In this document: positions 18,538-28,257 of the stretch, in pieces
Layout: the number at the start of each line of letters is the position of its first letter
How positions within the stretch are numbered: the first letter of the stretch is position 1
Source of the DNA: Mesonia phycicola
GTDB lineage: Bacteria > Bacteroidota > Bacteroidia > Flavobacteriales > Flavobacteriaceae
Assembly (NCBI RefSeq): GCF_900141885.1
Contig: NZ_FQYY01000001.1
Span: 124,001 to 188,000, forward strand
Direction: 5' to 3'
Length of the DNA stretch: 64,000 bases
The notes under the pieces: model-generated
Told to the model about the DNA's origin: nothing
The model's database searches: none
Seen by the model: the letters and a program-made list of their open reading frames with translations, nothing else
Program-made: the position numbers and the translations under genes

Positions 18538-20388
18538 CTATTTTATAATTGCAAACTCAGATCTTCTATTTTGTGCATCTTGCTCTTCTGTACAATTTTT
18601 ACCACAATCTATTTTAGGTGCAGTACTACCCATACCTTTACCGGTTAATCTGTTTTTTTGTATTCCTTTAGAAATTAAATATTGAACAGTTGCTTGGGCA
18701 CGCTCGTTAGATAGTTTTAAGTTATACGCTGCATTACCTTTAGAGTCTGTATGAGATTTTACCATAATATTCATTTCTGGATGACTTTGCATAACTCTTA
18801 CTAATTTATCTAGCTCTGCTGCACCTTGTTGAGTGATAAAACTTTTATCAAATTCAAAATAAATGTTATCAAGTTTTACTTCTGTCTCTGTAATTTCTAC
18901 TTCTTCTGGTGTAAGCTTTACTTCATTTTTATTTAAACCGTGCTCTGGTTGTACTATTTGTACAACTTTTGTTTCATAACCTGGATAAGAAACTTCTAGC
19001 TGATAGCTATTTTCACAAGAGGCTTCAAAACTAACTTCTCCTTTTTTGTTAGAATTTTTACTTGCCATTTTATTACCTTGAGCATCTAAGATAGCAACTT
19101 GAGCATTAGCTATAATGGTATTGGTTTTACTATCTTTAATTAGTGTAAGTAACTCTGCTTTGCAAATACCTTTTGCAATAAATAACTGGTCCATCCCATC
19201 TCTGTTAGAGGCAAAATATCCGTCTTTATTTTCTTGATCCATGCTAAATGAAAAGTCATCTCTAGCACTATTGATAGGTGCACCTAAATTAGTTGCTTCT
19301 CCGCTTCCGTCTAAGTTGTAACTAAATACATCAAAACCACCTAAACCCTGTCTTCCGTTAGTTGAAAAATACAACACATTATTTCTTACAGAAGGGAAAC
19401 CTTCTTTTGCAGGTGTATTTATTTCTGCTCCTAGATTCACTGGTGTTCCTAATTTATCTTCAGAAAATTCTACTTTCCATAAATCTGTATCTCCCATTCC
19501 GCCTTCCATATCAGAAGCAAAATAAAGTGTTTTACCATCATCGCTTAATGCTGGGTGGGTAACAGAATAAGCTGAACTATTAATAGACAATGGTTTTACA
19601 TACTTCCACTCTCCATTTACTTTTTTTGCCAAATAAAGACCTTGCTGTGCTATTTTTGTTCTTCCCTTGCCTTTTTTAAATAATCCCTCTTCGTGACCGT
19701 CTTTAGAAAAAACCATTAATTGCCCATCTTTACTAATAGTTACAGGCCCATCATTGTGATTGGTGTTTATGTTTTTTACTGGTTGTGGTTCGTTATTTTC
19801 TCCTTGAGTAACCTGATAAATATCTAAAAAAGGTTGGCTAGTCCACTTGTCTTTTTTATTGTCTTTATTTCTAGTACTCACAAAATAAAGCTGATTACCT
19901 ACACTAACAGGACCAAAATCTGTAAATTGTTTACTACTATAAGGCAATTTTTCTACCGTAAAAACAGATTCATCGGAAGATAATTTCGGAATATAATTAG
20001 GGTTTTTTAAGTGAGTAATAGCCCTTGGATCTTCTGGTTTTAATTTGGCAAATTTATTTAATTGCTCATTTGCTTCTTCATATTTTCCTTGAGATTTTAA
20101 AGTTTGTGCATAATTATAATAGGTTTCTGCATCTTGCTTTGTTTTAACTGCTTTGCTATACCATTGTGCAGCTTTATCTATATTGAATAATTTGTAATAA
20201 CTATCTCCTAAACGTTTGTAAACATAACTCGTAGCTTTGCCTTTATCTACTAGTTTTAAATATGCGTCTATTGCGTCTACATACTGGTAATTAGAAAAAA
20301 GATCGTCTGCTGCTTTTGTGGTTTCATTTTGAGCATAAACAAAACTAGTTAGTAATACCGTAACTAGTAACACGTATTTTTTTATCAT
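18538..20388 (-). CDS. outer-membrane TPR-PD40-OmpA protein (PorE/SprF-partner type)
   Basis: 616 residues. Signal peptide MIKKYVLLVTVLLTSFVYAQ, TPR-like helices (about 25-130), PD40/WD40-like beta-propeller units such as LSDDGKTLYFASDMEGGMGDTDLW and VLYFSTNGRQGLGGFDVFSY, a carboxypeptidase-regulatory-like domain (about 410-490), and a C-terminal OmpA peptidoglycan-binding domain (FEFDKSFITQQGAAELDKL ... VKSHTDSKGNAAYNLKLSNERA). Such proteins usually stand with a T9SS adhesin gene and a PorP/SprF-like barrel; here the PorP/SprF gene is absent. It probably anchors a surface export complex to peptidoglycan. Confidence 0.9.
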   Translation of the reverse strand: MIKKYVLLVTVLLTSFVYAQNETTKAADDLFSNYQYVDAIDAYLKLVDKGKATSYVYKRLGDSYYKLFNIDKAAQWYSKAVKTKQDAETYYNYAQTLKSQGKYEEANEQLNKFAKLKPEDPRAITHLKNPNYIPKLSSDESVFTVEKLPYSSKQFTDFGPVSVGNQLYFVSTRNKDNKKDKWTSQPFLDIYQVTQGENNEPQPVKNINTNHNDGPVTISKDGQLMVFSKDGHEEGLFKKGKGRTKIAQQGLYLAKKVNGEWKYVKPLSINSSAYSVTHPALSDDGKTLYFASDMEGGMGDTDLWKVEFSEDKLGTPVNLGAEINTPAKEGFPSVRNNVLYFSTNGRQGLGGFDVFSYNLDGSGEATNLGAPINSARDDFSFSMDQENKDGYFASNRDGMDQLFIAKGICKAELLTLIKDSKTNTIIANAQVAILDAQGNKMASKNSNKKGEVSFEASCENSYQLEVSYPGYETKVVQIVQPEHGLNKNEVKLTPEEVEITETEVKLDNIYFEFDKSFITQQGAAELDKLVRVMQSHPEMNIMVKSHTDSKGNAAYNLKLSNERAQATVQYLISKGIQKNRLTGKGMGSTAPKIDCGKNCTEEQDAQNRRSEFAIIK

Positions 20389-20490
20389 TTGAATTGAGTT
20401 TTGATATAAAAGGACTACAATTTATGAAAGTTTTTTAAGATAATTTGGTTTGAAAGAAAAATCGGCTATTACTCCAAACTTTCATTGATA

Positions 20491-23400
20491 TTATAAATTC
20501 TTTACGATCCTTTCTATTTGATACCCATCATCAGTATAAATTTTTAAAAAATAAACACCATTTTCTAAAAATGATAAATCTGCTTGAAGTTCTTGACCAG
20601 TTTTTGTTTGCTGGCTAAAGCTTAAATTTATTTTTTGACCTAAAACGGTGAAAACTTCGATATGTTTCAGCTTCACTTCAGCTTCTACAAAAAGTTTTCC
20701 TTGAGTAGGGTTTGGGTAAACAACCAAATTATTTTCAGCATAATTATCATTACTTAACGTACAATTACTATCAAGTTGATCTCCATAGATTGTCCAGCCT
20801 AAATTATTTATCAACTCATTTCTTTCCGGATTGCTTTCACAATAAAACAACCCATTCGAATTTAAATTTTTTCCGATTAAATTGAGTTCGTGAAAGCGTT
20901 TTAACAGTTTATCGTAGTTTTCAACATCGAGTCCCGCATCGTAAAGAAAATCTCCAAAATTTAACACATCACTTCTAAAATACCAGCTTGATATATCTTG
21001 ATTAAAAGAGGCTGCATCACTAAACATACCTCCAAACTCTACTACATTTGAAACATCCCAATTCCCAATATCTTGATTAAAAGAGGAATTGACAAACATA
21101 GCTCCCATAGTCGTAACGTTTGAAACGTCCCAACTATCTAAAGGCTGATTAAAACTAGTGGTTCCTACAAATATACCTCCCATATTTGTTACATTCGAAA
21201 CATCCCAGCTATTTAAGGGCTGATTAAATGAAGATGCTCCTGAAAATAAGTCTGAAAGGTTAGTTACGTTCGAGATATCCCAATTATGTAGAGGTTGATT
21301 AAAGCTAGTTGCTCCTGAAAATAAACCCGACATATTTACTACATTAGAAACATCCCAATGATTGATATTTTGATTGAAGCTACTACAATTCGCAAACATA
21401 GCAGACATATTTTCTACTAGGCTTAAATCTGGTGCATCTTGGGCATTAACGATAAGATTATTACAGTGAGTAAAAGCGTTTTCCATACTCTGCCATTCTA
21501 TGTCTCCCCATTGTTCTATACTTTTTATTAAATTTTCATAATTAATAGCTGTTGAAGTAAATCTTATTCTAGGAAAATCTCCTGATATAGCGACTGTATA
21601 TGTTCCTGGCGAAACGTAGGTATGTGAAACGTCTCCTGTTTGATTACTTAACCAAGTACCATCACCAAAATTTACGGTATAATTGTACCCAGTACCTAAG
21701 GTAGGAATAGTAATGGAAGGGTTATTTGTATCTACTTCCCAAGTTGTAATAAAAGGTTTTGCACAATTTGTATTTAAACTATCTCCTGCAATTGACCATC
21801 CTAAACCATTTTCTAAATTAAATCGAGCGTTAAAATCACAATACTCCAAACTTAGAGCGCCCAAATATTTATTGGTTAATCCTAAAGATGAAAATTGTGC
21901 CAATAACAAATCGTAATTTTGAATATCGAGATCGGTGTTATTTAAAAAACCGGTAGTGGTTATATTCTGACTATCTTCAAAAACAATATTTGAATGAAAA
22001 CTCCAGCTTGATAAATCTTGATTAAATACTATTGCATCTTGAAATGTACCTGTCATCAATTCTACATTTGAAACCTCCCAATGATTGATGCTTTGATTAA
22101 AACTGCTACATCCCATAAACATATAAGACATATCTTCTACCAGACTCAAATCTGGTGCATCTTGTGCATTAATTACTAAATTACTACAGTTACTAAACGC
22201 ATATCGCATCGACTGCCAAGCTATATCTCCCCAATTTTCTATACTTTTAATTTTGTCGTTATCGGTAGAATTTGAATCTCCAAATTGAATTCTAGGAAAA
22301 TCTCCTGCTATGCTTACCGTATAAGTACCTGCATTAGTATAGGTATGTGTGGCATTACCCGTTTGGTTATTTAAAACTGTCCCGTCACCAAAGTTTATAG
22401 TATAATTATATCCCGTACCTGAAGTTGGAATAGTGATAGAAAGATCACTGGCATCGACTTCCCAAGTGGTGATAAAACCGTTTGTACAATTTGCATCTAA
22501 ATTATCTCCAGTAATCGTCCAACCTAAATTATTTATTAAGTTACTTCTAGTATTAAAATCACAATAAGCTAAACCTAAAGAATCTAAGGTTTTATTAGTC
22601 AAGCCCAAAGATGAAAACTGCCCTAATAATAAATCATAATTCTGAACATCTATATTAGTACCGCTAACAAAACTATAATTCTGTATATTACTTACTAACA
22701 CAATATTATTAAAAGTAACATTCTGATTAAAACTCCAACTCGATAGATCTTGATTAAAGGCAGAAGCATCATCAAACATTGCTCCTAGGTATTCTACACT
22801 AGAAACGTTCCAATTATTTAAAGGCTGATTAAAAGAAGTAGCTCCCGAAAACATAAACCCCATATCTTCCACATTAGAGACATTCCAAGTATTTAAGGGT
22901 TGATTAAAAGAAGTGGCTCCTTCAAACATTCCCCCTCCATACCCTAAAGCTTCATTTGGTCCATAATATCTCCCCATATACTCTACATTAGAAACATCCC
23001 AATTGTTTAAAGATTGATTAAAATTAATTGCATTTCTAAATACTCCAGACATATTTATAACACTGGAAACATCCCAATTATTTAAAGGTTGGTTAAAAGA
23101 AGTCGCTTCTCGAAACATCTCATGCATATCTGTAACATTAGAAACATCCCAATTGTTTAGAGATTGATTAAAACTAATTGCATTTCTAAATAATCCAGAC
23201 ATATTTGTAACATTGGAAACATCCCAATTATTTAAAGATTGATTATAAGAATTAGCATTTCGGAACATATATCTCATAGTAACCACATTGGAGACATCCC
23301 AACTATTCAAAAGTTGGTTAAATGTTGTCGCCTGATAAAACATTCGCCCCATATACTTTACATTTGAAACATCCCAATTATCTAAGGGTTGATTGAAAGA

Positions 23401-23991
23401 AGTTGCTCCTTCAAACATTCCTTCAATATAAATTACATTAGAAACATCCCAGCTATTTAAAGGTTGGTTAAAACTAATTGCTCCACCAAATAACCCTCTC
23501 ATATATATAACATTAGAAACATCCCAATGATCAATACTCTCATTAAAACTACTACAGTCACGAAACATGCCGGACATATTGGTAACCAAACTTAAATCTG
23601 GAGCGTCTATAGCATTAACCTTTAAATTACTACAACCTTGAAAAGCATAGTACATAGTATGCCACTCTATATCTCCCCATTGTTCTATACTTTTTATCTT
23701 ATTAATATCTGTAGAATTAAAAAAACCAAATTGAATTCTAGGAAAATCTCCTGCGATGCTTACCGTATAAGTTCCAGCATTAACATAGGTATGTGTGACA
23801 TTCCCATTTTGGTTATTTAAAACTGTCCCGTCACCAAAATTTATAGTATAGTTATATCCGGTACCTGAAGTTGGAATAGTGATAGAAAGATCACTAGCAT
23901 CGACTTCCCAAGTGGTGATAAACGGTGCATTTTGTGAGAAACAAGTTATTGATGTAAAAAGTAGAAAAATTAATGCGTAAAAACTTTTCAT
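20491..23991 (-). CDS. giant BspA-like (DUF285) repeat protein with T9SS type A sorting domain
   Basis: 1166 residues. Signal peptide MKSFYALIFLLFTSITCFSQ. Three modules follow (about 22-504, 505-743, 744-1078). Each opens with a PKD-like unit (FITTWEVD ... YNYTINFGDGT ... HTYVNAGTYTVSIAGDFPRI), continues with 25-residue BspA-type repeats of the form SFNQPLNNWDVSNVTNM, and closes with CDFNTRSNLINNLGWTI-type sequence. Repeat numbers differ strongly: about 11, 2 and 6. A type A sorting domain (VVYPNPTQGKLFVEAE ... LENGVYFLKIY) ends the protein. It is expected at the cell surface as an adhesin or binding protein; the ligand is unknown. Confidence 0.9.
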   Translation of the reverse strand: MKSFYALIFLLFTSITCFSQNAPFITTWEVDASDLSITIPTSGTGYNYTINFGDGTVLNNQNGNVTHTYVNAGTYTVSIAGDFPRIQFGFFNSTDINKIKSIEQWGDIEWHTMYYAFQGCSNLKVNAIDAPDLSLVTNMSGMFRDCSSFNESIDHWDVSNVIYMRGLFGGAISFNQPLNSWDVSNVIYIEGMFEGATSFNQPLDNWDVSNVKYMGRMFYQATTFNQLLNSWDVSNVVTMRYMFRNANSYNQSLNNWDVSNVTNMSGLFRNAISFNQSLNNWDVSNVTDMHEMFREATSFNQPLNNWDVSSVINMSGVFRNAINFNQSLNNWDVSNVEYMGRYYGPNEALGYGGGMFEGATSFNQPLNTWNVSNVEDMGFMFSGATSFNQPLNNWNVSSVEYLGAMFDDASAFNQDLSSWSFNQNVTFNNIVLVSNIQNYSFVSGTNIDVQNYDLLLGQFSSLGLTNKTLDSLGLAYCDFNTRSNLINNLGWTITGDNLDANCTNGFITTWEVDASDLSITIPTSGTGYNYTINFGDGTVLNNQTGNATHTYTNAGTYTVSIAGDFPRIQFGDSNSTDNDKIKSIENWGDIAWQSMRYAFSNCSNLVINAQDAPDLSLVEDMSYMFMGCSSFNQSINHWEVSNVELMTGTFQDAIVFNQDLSSWSFHSNIVFEDSQNITTTGFLNNTDLDIQNYDLLLAQFSSLGLTNKYLGALSLEYCDFNARFNLENGLGWSIAGDSLNTNCAKPFITTWEVDTNNPSITIPTLGTGYNYTVNFGDGTWLSNQTGDVSHTYVSPGTYTVAISGDFPRIRFTSTAINYENLIKSIEQWGDIEWQSMENAFTHCNNLIVNAQDAPDLSLVENMSAMFANCSSFNQNINHWDVSNVVNMSGLFSGATSFNQPLHNWDISNVTNLSDLFSGASSFNQPLNSWDVSNVTNMGGIFVGTTSFNQPLDSWDVSNVTTMGAMFVNSSFNQDIGNWDVSNVVEFGGMFSDAASFNQDISSWYFRSDVLNFGDFLYDAGLDVENYDKLLKRFHELNLIGKNLNSNGLFYCESNPERNELINNLGWTIYGDQLDSNCTLSNDNYAENNLVVYPNPTQGKLFVEAEVKLKHIEVFTVLGQKINLSFSQQTKTGQELQADLSFLENGVYFLKIYTDDGYQIERIVKNL
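20980..21387 (-). repeat. BspA-type 75-bp repeat array of module 3
   Basis: Six in-frame units of about 25 codons (residues 869-1004) with core NQPLNSWDVSNVTNM. One unit (around residue 966-969, FVNSSFNQDIG) is shortened by one residue. Confidence 0.85.
22729..23553 (-). repeat. BspA-type 75-bp repeat array of module 1
   Basis: About eleven in-frame units of 25 codons (residues 147-421), several of them nearly identical at DNA level, for example those around 23150 and 23220. One unit carries an extra stretch, GRYYGPNEALGYGGG, at residues 340-354. Confidence 0.88.
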
Positions 23992-24016
23992 AAGGTTATT
24001 GGTTAGATAATATCTA

Positions 24017-25921
24017 TTATTCTTTTATAATTTTCTTTATTTCTCTTTGTGTCCCAGATTGTATTTCTATAAAATAAATACCAGAACTTAATGAAGAAAT
24101 ATCAATCATTTGACCGTTGGCAGTAGAGGTGTTATCTAATAACACGTCAGCTTTTTGCCCTAATACGTTATAAATATTGATGCTATCAATAAAGCTTTCA
24201 GACTCAATATGTACTCTACCTCGCGTGGGATTTGGCCATAATTTAATAGCTAATTTTTCATTTTCAGATACCTTTAGAATAGGATCACTACAGCTCACAC
24301 CATCTTTACCTAATTGAGCGATAAAAAAGTCATTATCGTTATTAGTCTTTTTATTTAATTTTGACATTGGTGCCTGGTTATCAAATAAGTAAACACTTCT
24401 CATAAAACCTCCAACAAGGATATTTCCTAGTCTATCCGTCTCTATAGCTGTGATTTCATCGTCTTTTCCAAAACCAGCGCCTCGAATTTCATAGATATCT
24501 ATAGCTTCACCTGTATCTTTATCTAGGTGAACCACTATAGGGTCTCTACCAAATCCCGAAGGGCGATTAAAATTAATATTACCCCAATAGCTATCACCCC
24601 CTCCAAAAGAAGCGTAACCCAAACCTAAGAATACACCATCATCGTTGACTGTTAAACTCTGCCCTTCTGCATAAGAATCATAAGCAGTACTAACCCAAAT
24701 TCCTTGACCATTGTGATCAATTTTCATACAGAAAGCTTCAGACGAATCGCCATAAAACTTCAATCCTGCTAATGTAGGGTAACCTGAAATCTGCCCGTTA
24801 GCTAAATAAGCAAAATACCTACCTGTTATATACAAATTACCAGAACTATCTGTAATTAGCTGTTTTAAATCTGCTCCAACATCATTTGGAATTTGATCCC
24901 ACCACACATTATTACCAGTATTAGCATTGAATGCTGCTAGAAAAACAGAACCATTTACTACGCTTCCGTTTATCATAGATGTATGATAGTCTGAATATAA
25001 AGTATTACCATAAGCATTAATATAATATTGTTCATAAACAGTATCATAGGTAAAACATATTTGGGTATATTTGGTCATCCCAATTCGTCCATACATATTG
25101 ATATCTAATCTAGTGTAGCCTAAAAAATTCCCGTTTTTATCATATTTTAAAACTCCAATATCTCCTACTTGTGAATTTGTAATAGGTAAGTAATTATTTT
25201 GAGCTACTACAGCGCCATTTTCAAGACTAGAATTTGGTTCTAGTACAACTAACCAATGTACTGTACCATCATTTTCAACAAAAATCTCCCCACTCATTGC
25301 TGTTGATAAATTATAATTGTGGTTAGGGTTTTTGGGTTGAGGCTCTCGTAACCATTGAAAATTACCTAAAGTATCATATTTTATTAAATATAAATTTTTA
25401 TCCATACTCAAGCTATTTCTAATAGTATCTTCATCATAATGTAAAGGTAATCCACCATTTATAGGATATTGACCTGAATTACCTGCCATATAAACTCCTC
25501 CGTGGTTATCTGTACCCAAACCATAAGAATATATATCACCTGTACCCCCGATGGATTTGTGCCATCTAAAATCACCTTCACAATTTGTAGAAACTAAATA
25601 TGTATTTCTTGATTTACCAAGCGTTATATTTTCAGGTCCACTATAATCTCTGATCATTATAGTATCATTGGGAATATTACCCAGTGTTGGTGGATTGATA
25701 CCCTCACCCGCAATATGAGCTAAATAATAATGGTTATTATGAGTATCTACTTTTATATTGTAAATACGTTGCTGTTCCTCAGGAGTAGAACTTAACCCAT
25801 ATGGGGTGAAATGTCTAGAACCTCCGCCTCTCAGTGCCCACGACCATTCATAAGTACTATGTTGAGCATACATAAAAGTTGGTAATACACTACAAATTAA
25901 GATAAGTAAAGATTTTTTCAT
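24017..25921 (-). CDS. secreted SBBP-like beta-propeller protein with T9SS type A sorting domain
   Basis: About 634 residues. The Met at 25921 is chosen because it starts a normal signal peptide (MKKSLLILICSVLPTFMYAQ); the upstream in-frame Met adds 17 residues that do not fit. The body has repeated strands such as GLGTDNHGGVYMAGNSG, LIKYDTLGNFQW and GNLYITGRYFA, as in SBBP (seven-bladed propeller) proteins. The C-terminus IKLWPNPTRGRVHIESE ... LSSGIYFIEIQSG is a type A sorting domain. It stands 25 nt before the BspA-like gene, and both share a similar 5' leader. Confidence 0.85.
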   Translation of the reverse strand: MKKSLLILICSVLPTFMYAQHSTYEWSWALRGGGSRHFTPYGLSSTPEEQQRIYNIKVDTHNNHYYLAHIAGEGINPPTLGNIPNDTIMIRDYSGPENITLGKSRNTYLVSTNCEGDFRWHKSIGGTGDIYSYGLGTDNHGGVYMAGNSGQYPINGGLPLHYDEDTIRNSLSMDKNLYLIKYDTLGNFQWLREPQPKNPNHNYNLSTAMSGEIFVENDGTVHWLVVLEPNSSLENGAVVAQNNYLPITNSQVGDIGVLKYDKNGNFLGYTRLDINMYGRIGMTKYTQICFTYDTVYEQYYINAYGNTLYSDYHTSMINGSVVNGSVFLAAFNANTGNNVWWDQIPNDVGADLKQLITDSSGNLYITGRYFAYLANGQISGYPTLAGLKFYGDSSEAFCMKIDHNGQGIWVSTAYDSYAEGQSLTVNDDGVFLGLGYASFGGGDSYWGNINFNRPSGFGRDPIVVHLDKDTGEAIDIYEIRGAGFGKDDEITAIETDRLGNILVGGFMRSVYLFDNQAPMSKLNKKTNNDNDFFIAQLGKDGVSCSDPILKVSENEKLAIKLWPNPTRGRVHIESESFIDSINIYNVLGQKADVLLDNTSTANGQMIDISSLSSGIYFIEIQSGTQREIKKIIKE

Positions 25922-26102
25922 AAGGTTGTTGGTTATGTAATCATACTCTATACAGTTAAGAAATAAAATCAAATTATTTCGATTTCTTTAACATAAATAA
26001 AATAACGTCTAAATATAATTAAAACTTTTAATTATATTTTCAATGAAATCTAAACTTTATAGATAAGCCTAAATATTTCAGTAATGCCACTCCAATAATT
26101 AC

Positions 26103-26110
26103 TAAATTTG
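26103..26110 (+). promoter_or_regulatory. candidate -7 element of the symporter gene
   Basis: TAAATTTG fits TAnnTTTG and lies 17 nt before the ATG at 26128. No clear -33 TTTG is seen. Confidence 0.4.
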
Positions 26111-26127
26111 CCTAAAATTTATACAGA

Positions 26128-27585
26128 ATGAAGCCTATTCATATTCTTTTACTTATTGGTTTATACTTTGCGGTTTTAATGCTAATCTCTTACTTTACTG
26201 GTAAAAATGATAGTAACGATGCTTTTTTTAAAGCCGAAGGAAAATCACCTTGGTATGTGGTGGCTTTTGGGATGGTGGGTGCTTCACTCTCCGGAGTAAC
26301 TTTTATCTCGGTTCCGGGTTGGGTGCGGGATTCTGAATTTAGCTACATGCAAGTAGTTTTAGGTTATTTAGTTGGTTATTTTGTAATTGCTTTTGTCTTG
26401 CTTCCTATTTATTATAGCTTAAACGTCACCTCTATTTATCAATATTTAAAACAACGTTTTGGTAATGTAAGCTATAAAACTGGTGCTTTCTTTTTCTTTA
26501 TTTCTCGTGTTTTAGGAGCTTCATTTCGATTATTTTTAGTAGCTACCGTTTTACAATATTTTGTTTTTGATGCCTGGGAAATCCCTTTTTGGTTTACTGT
26601 GCTAATTTCTATTTTATTAATATGGATTTATACCTCTCGTGGTGGAATTAAAACTATTGTTTGGACAGACACTTTACAAACGTTATTTATGCTTGGTAGT
26701 GTTGTTATTGCTATTTATTTTATCACTAATGAATTAAACTGGACTTTTAATGATTTTTTTACCGCTCCAGAATTAAACAATTACACAAGTACTTTTCATT
26801 TTGAAAGTATTCTTGATAAAAATTATTTTTTTAAAGCTTTTTTTGGCGGAATGTTTATTACCATCTGTATGACTGGTTTAGACCAAGATATGATGCAAAA
26901 AAACCTAACCTGCAAAACCTTAAGTGATGCTAAAAAGAATGTACTTTCTTATAGCTTTGTTTTTATTCCTGTAAATATTCTTTTCCTGTTTTTAGGAGCT
27001 TTACTTTTTATTTATGCAGAGCAACAGGGTATTGGCATCCCTGTTTTAGATGGTAAAGAAAAAACTGATTTACTTTTTCCTGAAATTGCTCTTAATGGCA
27101 ATATGGGACTTGGACTTGGCGTAATTTTTTTACTGGGTTTAATTGCAGCTGCATATTCTAGTGCAGATAGTGCACTTACTTCTCTTACCACTAGTTTTTG
27201 TGTTGATTTTTTAGATATTGAAAAAAAGGAAGTTTCTCTTCAAAAAGGACTTAGAAAACGCATTCATATTCTAATTAGCCTTTTATTAGTAGTTGTAATT
27301 ATTTCTTTTAAATATTTACTAGATACGAGCGTTATTGATACGTTGCTGACTGCTGCGAGTTACACTTACGGACCTCTACTAGGTTTATTTAGCTTCGGAA
27401 TTTTCACTAAATGGAAAGTAAAAGATCAATGGGTATGGTTAGTTGCCATTATCTCTGTTATAGTTACCGCAATTATAGGAAACCTACCAGTAGAATACCT
27501 AGGCGGTTATCATTTTAATTATGAATTACTAATTGTAAACGGGTTAATTACTTTTATAGGTCTAGTATTGATTCGTAGAAAGTAA
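26128..27585 (+). CDS. sodium:solute symporter (SSS family)
   Basis: 485 residues with about 12-13 hydrophobic membrane segments. The N-terminus has [22 protein letters not shown] and [17 protein letters not shown], typical of SLC5/SSS transporters, and the later sodium-site region is [17 protein letters not shown]. It moves a small solute with Na+ across the inner membrane; the substrate cannot be read from sequence. Its last 24 nt overlap the 3' end of the convergent CoA-binding gene. Confidence 0.92.
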   Translation: MKPIHILLLIGLYFAVLMLISYFTGKNDSNDAFFKAEGKSPWYVVAFGMVGASLSGVTFISVPGWVRDSEFSYMQVVLGYLVGYFVIAFVLLPIYYSLNVTSIYQYLKQRFGNVSYKTGAFFFFISRVLGASFRLFLVATVLQYFVFDAWEIPFWFTVLISILLIWIYTSRGGIKTIVWTDTLQTLFMLGSVVIAIYFITNELNWTFNDFFTAPELNNYTSTFHFESILDKNYFFKAFFGGMFITICMTGLDQDMMQKNLTCKTLSDAKKNVLSYSFVFIPVNILFLFLGALLFIYAEQQGIGIPVLDGKEKTDLLFPEIALNGNMGLGLGVIFLLGLIAAAYSSADSALTSLTTSFCVDFLDIEKKEVSLQKGLRKRIHILISLLLVVVIISFKYLLDTSVIDTLLTAASYTYGPLLGLFSFGIFTKWKVKDQWVWLVAIISVIVTAIIGNLPVEYLGGYHFNYELLIVNGLITFIGLVLIRRK

Positions 27586-27939
27586 CACCAAAGTACAAGC
27601 AACTTCTACTTGAATATTGCTTTTCTGTAATAATTTATAAAATTCTGGATTTTCTGTTCCTGGATTAAAAATCACTCGGCGTGGCTGCAAGTCTATAATG
27701 TAATTGTAGTACTGTTCTTGCCGAGCAGGATTTAAATAAAGTGTAACTGTATCTATATTTTGGTGTTTTTTTAAATCAGTTTCAATAGTTACTCCAGCTA
27801 CATCTCCCTCTCGCAAACCAATTGCTTTAGTTGTTTGGTTATGGTTACGCAACTTATTTATTGCCATATTAGAGTATCTGTTTGGTTTTAAAGAGGCACC
27901 TATTACCAAAGTTTCATTTTTATTACTCATATTTTGCAA
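27562..27939 (-). CDS. CoA-binding domain protein
   Basis: 125 residues. A Rossmann-like CoA-binding fold is shown by [21 protein letters not shown], the [12 protein letters not shown] region and [18 protein letters not shown]. Small stand-alone members of this family are common in flavobacteria near recR and a symporter; their role is unknown. The start may be the second Met, three codons in. The 3' end overlaps the symporter gene by 24 nt on the opposite strand. Confidence 0.85.
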   Translation of the reverse strand: MQNMSNKNETLVIGASLKPNRYSNMAINKLRNHNQTTKAIGLREGDVAGVTIETDLKKHQNIDTVTLYLNPARQEQYYNYIIDLQPRRVIFNPGTENPEFYKLLQKSNIQVEVACTLVLLSTNQY

Positions 27940-28046
27940 CTTTTATAATTTCAATTCGTCATTAAAGATAGAAGTTGCTATCAAGAAGAGAAAGTATTTA
28001 ACCAAATTTTGATAAATGAGTTAAGGTAAATTTTATTTTGGTTAAT

Positions 28047-28076
28047 AAAAAAACCGCCTGTAAAATGGCGGTTTTT
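28047..28076. terminator. hairpin terminator upstream of the CoA-binding gene
   Basis: Stem AAACCGCC / GGCGGTTT with A- and T-runs on both sides. It does not follow directly on any annotated gene. Confidence 0.75.
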
Positions 28077-28221
28077 AAAAATTTTGATCTTTGATTACCA
28101 AACTGTTAAACTATGTTAAGTATTGCAACTTAAGAATTTAAAATTCGTCTATTATTATTGAGTGTTGGTTATAATTTGTTTGAATTAGCCTTTAAAAGAA
28201 ATACAAACTAACAATTTATAA

Positions 28222-28252
28222 AAACCCCTGAAAATGTATTTTTTCAGGGGTT
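28222..28252 (-). terminator. terminator of the fabH-like gene
   Basis: 12-bp stem AACCCCTGAAAA / TTTTCAGGGGTT directly behind the fabH-like stop; on the minus strand a T-run follows. Confidence 0.88.
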
Positions 28253-28257
28253 ATATT

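Larger units (their letters stand above)
27940..28257. other. 318-nt intergenic region bounded by terminators
   Basis: The stretch holds two hairpin terminators (28047-28076 and 28222-28252) with about 145 nt of AT-rich DNA between them. I find no convincing ORF. A short transcript ending at the first hairpin is possible on the minus strand. Confidence 0.5.

Noticed and set aside
22729-23553. Regularly spaced similar sequences as a possible CRISPR array
   Set aside because: The 75-bp period is an exact multiple of three, the frame stays open throughout, and the repeats encode BspA-type units of a secreted protein.
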